Assembly (NCBI RefSeq): GCF_031143425.1
Contig: NW_027150047.1
Location: 1-64,000 of the forward strand
Length of the DNA stretch: 64,000 nt
Direction of reading: 5' to 3'
From: Pleurodeles waltl
Lineage: Eukaryota; Chordata; Amphibia; Caudata; Salamandridae
The notes under the pieces are model-generated. The model did no database searches, was not told the origin of the DNA, and saw nothing but the letters and a program-made list of their open reading frames with translations. The position numbers and the translations under genes were made by a program. Positions 13,301 through 24,128 of this stretch are shown piece by piece. Position 1 is the stretch's first letter, and each line of letters begins with the position of its first letter.

Positions 13301-14165
13301 TGGATTCCCCTAGGTCTCTAGTTTTAAAAAACTGCACAGGTTTGGTAGGTTTCCCTACGTGCCAGCTGAGCTAGGGGCCAAAATCTACAGGTAGGCACTT
13401 TGCAAAAAACACCTCTGTTTTCTGTCAAAAAATGGGATGTGTCCACGTTGTGTTTTGGGCCATTTCCTTTCGTGGGCGCTAGGCCTACCCACACAAGTGA
13501 GGTACCATTTGTATCAGGAGACTTGGGGGAACGCTGGGTGGAAGGAAATTTGTGGCTCCTCTCAGGTTCCAGAACTTTCTGACACCAAAATGTTAGGAAA
13601 ATGTGTTTTTTTAGCCAAATGTTGAGGTTTGCAAAGGATTCTGGGTAACAGAACCTGGTCAGAGCCCCACAAGTCACCCCATCTTGGATTCCCCTAGGTC
13701 TCTAGTTTTAAAAAATGCACAGGTTTGGTAGGTTTCCCTACGTGCCAGCTGAGCTAGGGGCCAAAATCTACAGGTAGGCACTTTGCAAAAAACACCTCTG
13801 TTTTCTGTCAAAAAATGGGATGTGTCCACGTTGTGTTTGGGGCCATTTCCTTTCGTGGGCGCTAGGCCTACCCACACAAGTGAGGTACCATTTGTATCAG
13901 GAGACTTGGGGAACGCTGGGTGGAAGGAAATTTGTGGCTCCTCTCAGATTCCAGAACTTTCTATAACCAAAATGTTAGGAAAATGTGTTTTTTTTAGCCA
14001 AATTTTGAGGTTTGCAAAGGATTCTGGGTAACAGAACCTGGTCAGAGCCCCACAAGTCACCCCATCTTGGATTCCCCTAGGTCTCTAGTTATCAAAAATG
14101 CACAGGTTTGGTAGGTTTCCCTAGGTGCCAGCTGAGCTTGGGGCCAAAATCTACAGGTAGGCACT
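10340..14165 (+). repeat. Decamer HOR copy 2 (R P W A B C E P W A)
   Basis: Anchors are 10340 R, 10724 P, 11107 W, 11490 A, 11872 B, 12254 C, 12634 E, 13017 P, 13400 W and 13783 A. It matches copy 1 at an offset of 3,828-3,834 bases and shares its rare variants. One W carries the private change tctgttctctg near 11125. Confidence 0.85.
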
Positions 14166-15314
14166 TTGCAAAAAACACCTCTGTTTTCTGTCAAAAAATG
14201 GGATGTGTCCACGTTGTGTTTTGGGCCATTTCCTTTCATGGGCGCTAGGCCTACCCACACAAGTGAGGTACCATTTTTATCGGGAGACTTGGGGGAACGC
14301 TGGGTGGAAGGAAATTTGTTGCTCCTCTCAGATTCCAGAACTTTCTATAACCAAAATGTTAGGAAAATGTGTTTTTTTAGCCAAATTTTGAGGTTTGCAA
14401 AGGATTCTGGGTAACAGAACCTGGTCAGAGCCCCACAAGCCACCCCATCCTGGATTACCCTAGGTCTCTAGTTTTAAAAAATGCAGAGGTTTGGTATGTT
14501 TCCCTATGTGCCGGCTGAGCTAGAGGCCAAAATTTACAGGTAGGCACTTTGCAAAAAACACCTCTGTTTTCTGTCAAAAAATGCGATGTGTCCACTTTGT
14601 GTTTTGGGCTATTTCGTTTTGTGGGCGCTAGGCCTACCCACACAAGGGAGGTACCATTTTTATCGGGAGACTTGGGGGAACGCTGGGTGGAAGGACATTT
14701 GTGGCTCCTCTCAGATTCCAGAACTTTCTGTCACCGAAATGTTAGGAAAATGTGATTTTGTATCCACATTTTGAGGTTTGCAAAGGATTCTGGGTAACAG
14801 AACCTAGTCAGAGCCCCACAAGTCACCCCATCTTAGATTCCCCTAGGTCTCTAGTTTTAAAAAATGCACAGGTTTGGTAGGTTTCCCTATGTGCCGGCTG
14901 AGCTAGGGGCCAAAATCTACAGGTAGGCACTTTGCAAAAAACACCTCTGTTTTCTGTCAAAAAATGGGATGTGTCCACGTTGTGTTTTGGGCCATTTCCT
15001 TTCGTGGGTGCTAGGCCTACCCACACAAGTGAGGTACCATTTTTATCGGGAGACTTGGGGGAACACTGGGAGGTAGGAAATTTGTGGCTCCTCTCAGATT
15101 CCAGAACTTTCTGTCACCGAAATGTGAGGAAAATGTGTTTTTTTATCCAAATTGTGAGGTTTGCAAAGGATTCTGGGTAACAGAACCTGGATAGAGCCCC
15201 ACAAGTCACCCCATCTTGGATTCCCCTAGGTCTCTAGTTATCAAAAATGCACAGGTTTGGTAGGTTTCCCTAGGTGCCAGCTGAGCTTGGGGCCAAAATC
15301 TACAGGTAGGCACT
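14166..15314 (+). repeat. B-C-E' linker
   Basis: Anchors are 14166 B, 14549 C and 14932 E'. The same three follow the third decamer at 19911, 20294 and 20677, an offset of 5,745, sharing aaaatttacagg, ctataacc and ggatagagcc. Confidence 0.8.
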
Positions 15315-16080
15315 TTGCAAAAAACACCTCTGTTTTCTGTCAAAAAATGGGATGTGTCCACGTTGTGTTTTGGGCCATTTCCTTTCGTGGGCGCTAGGCC
15401 TACCCACACAAGTGAGGTACCATTTTTATCGGGAGACTTGGGGGAACGCTGGGAGGAAGGAAATTTGTGGCTCCTCTCAGATTCCAGAACTTTCTGTAAC
15501 CAAAATGTTAGGAAAATGTGTTTTTTTAGCCAAATTTTGAGGTTTGCAAAGGATTCTGGGTAACAGAACCTGGTCAGAGCCCCACAAGCCACCCCATCCT
15601 GGATTACACTAGGTCTCTAGTTTTAAAAAATGCACAGGTTTGGTATGTTTCCCTAGGTGCCGGCTGAGCTAGAGGCCAAAATCTACAGGTAGGCACTTTG
15701 CAAAAAACACCTCTGTTTTCTGTCAAAAAATGCGATGTGTCCACTTTGTGTTTTGGGCTATTTCGTTTTGTGGGCGCTAGGCCTACCCACACAAGGGAGG
15801 TACCATTTTTATCGGGAGACTTGGGGGAACACTGGGTGGAAGGAAATTTGTGGCTCCTCTCAGATTCCAGAACTTTCTGTCACCGAAATGTGAGGAAAAT
15901 GTGTTTTTTTAGCCAAATTTTGAGGTTTGCAAAGGATTCTGGGTAACAGAACCTGGTCAGAGCCCCACAAGTCACCCCATCTTGGATTCCCCTAGGTCTC
16001 TAGTTATCAAAAATGCACAGGTTTGGTAGGTTTCCCTAGGTGCCGGCTGAGCTAGAGGCCAAAATCTACAGGCAGGCACT
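15315..16080 (+). repeat. B'-C' pair preceding decamer copy 3
   Basis: Two monomers match 5741-6507 at an offset of 9,573-9,574 bases (25 monomers). They share ctgggaggaagg in B', gaacactgggtgg in C' and the rare downstream ggattacactagg. Confidence 0.75.
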
Positions 16081-19000
16081 TTGCAAAAAACACCTCTGTT
16101 TTCTGTCAAAAAATGGGATGTGTCCACGTTGTGTTTTGGGGCATTTCGTGTCGCGGGCGCTAGGCCTACCCACACAAGTGAGGTATCATTTTTATCGGGA
16201 GACTTGGGGGAACGCTGGGTGGAAGGAAATTTGTGGCTCCTCTCAGGTTCCAGAACTTTCTGACACCAAAATGTTAGGAAAATGTGTTTTTTTAGCCAAA
16301 TTTTGAGGTTTGCAAAGGATTCTGGGTAACAGAACCTGGTCAGAGCCCCACAAGTCACCCCATCTTGGATTCCCCTAGGTCTCTAGTTTTAAAAAATGCA
16401 CAGGTTTGGTAGGTTTCCTTACGTGCCAGTTGAGCTAGGGGCCAAAATCTACAGGTAGGCACTTTGCAAAAAACACCTCTGTTTTCTGTCAAAAAATGGG
16501 ATGTGTCCACGTTGTGTTTTGGGCCATTTCCTTTCGTGGGCGCTAGGCCTACCCACACAAGTGAGGTACCATTGGTATCAGGAGACTTGGGGGAACGCTG
16601 GGTGGAAGGAAATTTGTGGCTCCTCTCAGATTCCAGAACTTTCTGTCACCGAAATGAGAGGAAAATGTGTTTTTTTATCCAAATTTTGAGGTTTGCAAAG
16701 GATTCTGGGTAACAGAACCTGGTCAGAGCCCCACAAGTCACCCCATCTTGGATTCCCCTAGGTCTCTAGTTTTAAAAAACTGCACAGGTTTGGTAGGTTT
16801 CCCTACGTGCCAGCTGAGCTAGGGGCCAAAATCTACAGGTAGGCACTTTGCAAAAACACCTCTGTTTTCTGTCAAAAAATGGGATGTGTCCACGTTGTGT
16901 TTTGGGCCATTTCCTTTCGTGGGCGCTAGGCCTACCCACACAAGTGAGGTACCATTTGTATCAGGAGACTTGGGGGAACGCTGGGTGGAAGGAAATTTGT
17001 GGCTCCTCTCAGGTTCCAGAACTTTCTGACACCAAAATGTTAGGAAAATGTGTTTTTTTAGCCAAATTTTGAGGTTTGCAAAGGATTCTGGGTAACAGAA
17101 CCTGGTCAGAGCCCCACAAGTCACCCCATCTTGGATTCCCCTAGGTCTCTAGTTTAAAAAAATGCACAGGTTTGGTAGGTTTCCCTATGTGCCAGCTGAG
17201 CTAGGGGCCAAAATCTACAGGTAGGCACTTTGCAAAAAACACCTCTGTTTTCTGTCAAAAAATGGGATGTGTCCACGTTGTGTTTGGGGCCATTTCCTTT
17301 CGTGGGCGCTAGGCCTACCCACACAAGTGAGGTACCATTTGTATCAGGAGACTTGGGGAACGCTGGTGGAAGGAAATTTGTGGCTCCTCTCAGATTCCAG
17401 AACTTTCTGTCACCGAAATGTGAGGAAAATGTGTTTTTTTAGCCAAATTTTGAGGTTTGCAAAGGATTCTGGGTAACAGAACCTGGTCAGAGCCCCACAA
17501 GTCACCCCATCTTGGATTCCCCTAGGTCTCTAGTTATCAAAAATGCACAGGTTTGGTAGGTTTCCCTAGGTGCCAGCTGAGCTTGGGGCCAAAATCTACA
17601 GGTAGGCACTTTGCAAAAAACACCTCTGTTTTCTGTCAAAAAATGGGATGTGTCCACGTTGTGTTTTGGGCCATTTCCTTTCGTGGGCGCTAGGCCTACC
17701 CACACAAGTGAGGTACCATTTTTATCGGGAGACTTGGGGGAACGCTGGGTGGAAGGAAATTTGTTGCTCCTCTCAGATTCCAGAACTTTCTGTAACCAAA
17801 ATGTTAGGAAAATGTGTTTTTTTAGCCAAATTTTGAGGTTTGCAAAGGATTCTGGGTAACAGAACCTGGTCGGAGCCCCACAAGCCACCCCATCCTGGAT
17901 TACCCTAGGTCTCTAGTTTTAAAAAATGCACAGGTTTGGTATGTTTCCCTAGGTGCCCGGCTGAGCTAGAGGCCAAAATCTATAGGTAGGCACTTTGCAA
18001 GAAACACCTCTGTTTTCTGTCAAAAAATGCGATGTGTCCACTTTGTGTTTTGGGCTATTTCGTTTTGTGGGCGCTAGGCCTACCCACACAAGGGAGGTAC
18101 CATTTTTATCGGGAGACTTGGGGGAACGCTGGGTGGAAGGACATTTGTGGCTCCTCTCAGATTCCAGAACTTTCTGTCACCGAAATGTTAGGAAAATGTG
18201 ATTTTTTATCCACATTTTGAGGTTTGCAAAGGATTCTGGGTAACAGAACCTAGTCAGAGCCCCACAAGTCACCCCATCTTAGATTCCCCTAGGTCTCTAG
18301 TTTTAAAAAATGCACAGGTTTGGTAGGTTTCCCTATATGCCGGCTGAGCTAGGGGCCAAAATTTAAAGGTAGGCACTTTGCAAAAAACACCTCTGTTTTC
18401 TGTCAAAAAATGGGATGTGTCCACGTTGTGTTTTGGGCCATTTCCTTTCGTGGGTGCTAGGCCTACCCACACAAGTGAGGTACCATTTTTATCGGGAGAC
18501 TTGGGGGAACACTGGGAGGTAGGAAATTTGTGGCTCCTCTCAGGTTCCAGAACTTTTTGACACCAAAATGTTAGGAAAATGTGTTTTTTTAGCCAAATTT
18601 TGAGGTTTGCAAAGGATTCTGGGTAACAGAACCTGGTCAGAGCCCCACAAGTCACCCCATCTTGGATTCCCCTAGGTCTCTAGTTTTAAAAAATGCACAG
18701 GTTTGGTAGGTTTCCTTACGTGCCAGTTGAGCTAGGGGCCAAAATCTACAGGTAGGCACTTTGCAAAAAACACCTCTGTTTTCTGTCAAAAAATGGGATG
18801 TGTTCACGTTGTGTTTTGGGCCATTTCCTTTCGTGGGCGCTAGGCCTACCCACACAAGTGAGGTACCATTGGTATCAGGAGACTTGGGGGAACGCTGGGT
18901 GGAAGGAAATTTGTGGCTCCTCTCAGATTCCAGAACTTTCTGTCACCGAAATGAGAGGAAAATGTGTTTTTTTAGCCACATTTTGAGGTTTGCAAAGGAT

Positions 19001-19910
19001 TCTGGGTAACAGAACCTGGTCAGAGCCCCACAAGTCACCCCATCTTGGATTCCCCTAGGTCTCTAGTTTTAAAAAACTGCACAGGTTTGGTAGGTTTCCC
19101 TACGTGCCAGCTGAGCTAGGGGCCAAAATCTACAGGTAGGCACTTTGCAAAAAACACCTCTGTTTTCTGTCAAAAAATGGGATGTGTCCACGTTGTGTTT
19201 TGGGCCATTTCCTTTCGTGGGCGCTAGGCCTACCCACACAAGTGAGGTACCATTTGTATCAGGAGACTTGGGGGAACGCTGGGTGGAAGGAAATTTGTGG
19301 CTCCTCTCAGGTTCCAGAACTTTCTGACACCAAAATGTTAGGAAAATGTGTTTTTTTAGCCAAATTTTGAGGTTTGCAAAGGATTCTGGGTAACAGAACC
19401 TGGTCAGAGCCCCACAAGTCACCCCATCTTAGATTCCCCTAGGTCTCTAGTTTTAAAAAATGCACAGGTTTGGTAGGTTTCCCTACGTGCCAGCTGAGCT
19501 AGGGGCCAAAATCTACAGGTAGGCACTTTGCAAAAAACACCTCTGTTTTCTGTCAAAAAATGGGATGTGTCCACGTTGTGTTTGGGGCCATTTCCTTTCG
19601 TGGGCGCTAGGCCTACCCACACAAGTGAGGTACCATTTGTATCAGGAGACTTGGGGGAACGCTGGGTGGAAGGAAATTTGTGGCTCCTCTCAGATTCCAG
19701 AACTTTCTGTCACCGAAATGTGAGGAAAATGTGTTTTTTTAGCCAAATTTTGAGGTTTGCAAAGGATTCTGGGTAACAGAACCTGGTCAGAGCCCCACAA
19801 GTCACCCCATCTTGGATTCCCCTAGGTCTCTAGTTATCAAAAATGCACAGGTTTGGTAGGTTTCCCTAGGTGCCAGCTGAGCTTGGGGCCAAAATCTACA
19901 GGTAGGCACT
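16081..19910 (+). repeat. Decamer HOR copy 3 (R P W A B C E P W A)
   Basis: Anchors are 16081 R, 16464 P, 16848 W, 17230 A, 17611 B, 17995 C, 18378 E, 18761 P, 19145 W and 19528 A. The order is identical to copies 1 and 2 and the gcaagaaacac change in C is shared. The R monomer has gtgtcgcggg where copies 1 and 2 have gtgttgcggg, and cacaggtttgg where they have cacagatttgg, so copies 1 and 2 are the closer pair. Confidence 0.82.
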
Positions 19911-21442
19911 TTGCAAAAAACACCTCTGTTTTCTGTCAAAAAATGGGATGTGTCCACGTTGTGTTTTGGGCCATTTCCTTTCGTGGGCGCTAGGCCTACC
20001 CACACAAGTGAGGTACCATTTTTATCGGGAGACTTGGGGGAACGCTGGGTGGAAGGAAATTTGTTGCTCCTCTCAGATTCCAGAACTTTCTATAACCAAA
20101 ATGTTAGGAAAATGTGTTTTTTTAGCCAAATTTTGAGGTTTGCAAAGGATTCTGGGTAACAGAACCTGGTCAGAGCCCCACAAGCCACCCCATCCTGGAT
20201 TACCCTAGGTCTCTAGTTTTAAAAAATGCACAGGTTTGGTATGTTTCCCTATGTGCCGGCTGAGCTAGAGGCCAAAATTTACAGGTAGGCACTTTGCAAA
20301 AAACACCTCTGTTTTCTGTCAAAAAATGCGATGTGTCCACTTTGTGTTTTGGGCTATTTCGTTTTGTGGGCGCTAGGCCTACCCACACAAGGGAGGTACC
20401 ATTTTTATCGGGAGACTTGGGGGAACGCTGGGTGGAAGGACATTTGTGGCTCCTCTCAGATTCCAGAACTTTCTGTCACCGAAATGTTAGGAAAATGTGA
20501 TTTTTTATCCACATTTTGAGGTTTGCAAAGGATTCTGGGTAACAGAACCTAGTCAGAGCCCCACAAGTCACCCCATCTTAGATTCCCCTAGGTCTCTAGT
20601 TTTAAAAAATGCACAGGTTTGGTAGGTTTCCCTATGTGCCGGCTGAGCTAGGGGCCAAAATCTACAGGTAGGCACTTTGCAAAAAACACCTCTGTTTTCT
20701 GTCAAAAAATGGGATGTGTCCACGTTGTGTTTTGGGCCATTTCCTTTCGTGGGTGCTAGGCCTACCCACACAAGTGAGGTACCATTTTTATCGGGAGACT
20801 TGGGGGAACACTGGGAGGTAGGAAATTTGTGGCTCCTCTCAGATTCCAGAACTTTCTGTCACCGAAATGTGAGGAAAATGTGTTTTTTTATCCAAATTGT
20901 GAGGTTTGCAAAGGATTCTGGGTAACAGAACCTGGATAGAGCCCCACAAGTCACCCCATCTTGGATTCCCCTAGGTCTCTAGTTATCAAAAATGCACAGG
21001 TTTGGTAGGTTTCCCTAGGTGCAGGCTGAGCTAGAGGCCAAAATCTACAGGTAGGCACTTTGCAAAAAACACCTCTGTTTTCTGTCAAAAAATGGGATGT
21101 GTCCATGTTGTGTTTTGGGCTATTTCCTTTTGTGGGCGCTAGGCCTACCCACACAAGTGAGGTACCATTTTTATCGGGAGACTTGGGGGAACGCTGGGTG
21201 GAAGGAAATTTGTGGCTCCTCTCAGATTCCAGAACTTTCTGTCACCGAAATGAGAGGAAAAAGTGTTTTTTTAGCCAAATTTTGAGGTTTGCAAAGGATT
21301 CTGGGTAACAGAACCTAGTCAGAGCCCCACAAGTCACCCCATCTTGGATTCCCCTAGGTCTCTAGTTTTAAAAAATGCAAATGTTTGGTAGGTTTCCCTA
21401 GGTGCCGGCTGAGCTAGAGGCCAAAATCTACAGGCAGGCACT
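19911..21442 (+). repeat. B-C-E'-S run
   Basis: B (19911), C (20294) and E' (20677) repeat the linker at 14166. The S monomer (21060) follows. The run is echoed at 24895-26426 at an offset of 4,984 bases (13 monomers), sharing the rare ggtgcaggctgag just before S. Confidence 0.75.
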
Positions 21443-24128
21443 TTGCAAAAAACACCTCTGTTTTCTGTCAAAAAATGGGATGTGTCCACGTTGTGTTTTG
21501 GGGCATTTCGTGTCGCGGGTGCTAGGCCTACCCACCAAGTGAGGTATCATTTTTATTGGGAGACTTGGTGGAACGCTGGGTGGAAGGAAATTTGTGGCTC
21601 CTCTCAGGTTCCAGAACTTTCTGACACCAAAATGTTAGGAAAATGTGTGTTTTTAGCCACATTTTGAGGTTTGCAAAGGATTCTGGGTAACAGAACCTGG
21701 TCAGAGCCCCACAAGTCACCCCATCTTGGATTCCCCTAGGTCTCTAGTTTTAAAAAACTGCACAGGTTTGGTAGGTTTCCCTACGTGCCAGCTGAGCTAG
21801 GGGCCAAAATCTACAGGTAGGCACTTTGCAAAAAACACCTCTGTTTTCTGTCAAAAAATGGGATGTGTCCACGTTGTGTTTTGGGCAATTTCCTTTCGTG
21901 GGCGCTAGGCCTACCCACACAAGTGAGGTACCATTTGTATCAGGAGACTTGGGGGAACGCTGGGTGGAAGGAAATTTGTGGCTCCTCTCAGATTCCAGAA
22001 CTTTCTGTCACCGAAATGTGAGGAAAATGTGTTTTTTTAACCAAATTTTGAGGTTTGTAAAGGATTCTGGGTAACAGAACCTGGTCAGAGCCCCACAAGT
22101 CACCCCATCTTGGATTCCCCTAGGTCTCTAGTTATCAAAAATGCACAGGTTTGGTAGGTTTCCCTAGGTGCCGGCTGAGCTAGAGGCCAAAATCTACAGG
22201 TAGGCACTTTGCAAAAAACACCTCTGTTTTCTGTCAAAAAATGGGATGTGTCCACGTTGTGTTTTGGGCCATTTCCTTTCGTGGGCGCTAGGCCTACCCA
22301 CCACAAGTGAGGTACCATTTGTATCAGGAGACTTGGGGGAACGCTGGGTGGAAGGAAATTTGTGGCTCCTCTCAGATTCCAGAACTTTCTGTCACCGAAA
22401 TGAGAGGAAAAAGTGTTTTTTTAGCCAAATTTTGAGGTTTGCAAAGGATTCTGGGTAACAGAACCTAGTCAGAGCCCCACAAGTCACCCCATCTTGGATT
22501 CCCCTAGGTCTCTAGTTTTAAAAAATGCAAATGTTTGGTAGGTTTCCCTAGGTGCCGGCTGAGCTAGAGGCCAAAATCTACAGGCAGGCACTTTGTCAAA
22601 AACACCTCTGTTTTCTGTCAAAAAATGGGATGTGTCCACGTTGTGTTTTGGGGCATTTCGTGTCGCGGGCGCTAGGCCTACCCACACAAGTGAGGTATCA
22701 TTTTTATCGGGAGACTTGGGGGAACGCTGGGTGGAAGGAAATTTGTGGCTCCTCTCAGGTTCCAGAACTTTCTGACACCAAAATGTTAGGAAAATGTGTT
22801 TTTTTAGCCACATTTTGAGGTTTGCAAAGGATTCTGGGTAACAGAACCTGGTCAGAGCCCCACAAGTCACCCCATCTTGGATTCCCCTAGGTCTCTAGTT
22901 TTAAAAAACTGCACAGGTTTGGTAGGTTTCCCTACGTGCCAGCTGAGCTAGGGGCCAAAATCTACAGGTAGGCACTTTGCAAAAAACACCTCTGTTTTCT
23001 GTCAAAAAATGGGATGTGTCCACGTTGTGTTTTGGGCCATTTCCTTTCGTGGGCGCTAGGCCTACCCACACAAGTGAGGTACCATTTGTATCAGGAGACT
23101 TGGGGGAACGCTGGGTGGAAGGAAATTTGTGGCTCCTCTCAGATTCCAGAACTTTCTGTCACCGAAATGTGAGGAAAATGTGTTTTTTTAGCCAAATTTT
23201 GAGGTTTGCAAAGCATTCTGGGTAACAGAACCTGGTCAGAGCCCCACAAGTCACCCCATCTTGGATTCCCCTAGGTCTCTAGTTTTAAAAAACTGCACAG
23301 GTTTGGTAGGTTTCCCTACGTGCCAGCTGAGCTAGGGGCCAAAGTCTACAGGTAGGCACTTTGCAAAAAACACCTCTGTTTTCTGTCAAAAAATGGGATG
23401 TGTCCACGTTGTGTTTTGGGCCATTTCCTTTCGTGGGCGCTAGGCCTACCCACCACAAGTGAGGTACCATTTGTATCAGGAGACTTGGGGGAACGCTGGG
23501 TGGAAGGAAATTTGTGGCTCCTCTCAGATTCCAGAACTTTCTGTCACCGAAATGAGAGGAAAAAGTGTTTTTTTAGCCAAATTTTGAGGTTTGCAAAGGA
23601 TTCTGGGTAACAGAACCTAGTCAGAGCCCCACAAGTCACCCCATCTTGTATTCCCCTAGGTCTCTAGTTTTAAAAAATGCAAATGTTTGGTAGGTTTCCC
23701 TAGGTGCCGGCTGAGCTAGAGGCCAAAATCTACAGGCAGGCACTTTGCAAAAAACACCTCTGTTTTCTGTCAAAAAATGGGATGTGTCCACGTTGTGTTT
23801 TGGGGCATTTCGTGTCGCGGGCGCTAGGCCTACCCACACAAGTGAGGTATCATTTTTATCGGGAGACTTGGGGGAACGCTGGGTGGAAGCAAATTTGTGG
23901 CTCCTCTCAGGTTCCAGAACTTTCTGACACCAAAATGTTAGGAAAATGTGTTTTTTTAGCCACATTTTGAGGTTTGCAAAGGATTCTGGGTAACAGAACC
24001 TGGTCAGAGCCCCACAAGTCACCCCATCTTGGATTCCCCTAGGTCTCTAGTTTTAAAAAACTGCACAGGTTTGGTAGGTTTCCCTACGTGCCAGCTGAGC
24101 TAGGGGCCAAAATCTACAGGTAGGCACT
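21443..24128 (+). repeat. R-V-V trimer HOR (1,150 bp), two units plus an R
   Basis: Anchors are 21443 R, 21826 V, 22209 V, 22593 R, 22977 V, 23361 V and 23745 R. The second V of each unit shares the unusual cctacccaccacaagtg (near 22300 and 23450) and gagaggaaaaagtg, which shows the trimer itself was duplicated. The first R here has cccaccaagt, a small deletion. Confidence 0.8.
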
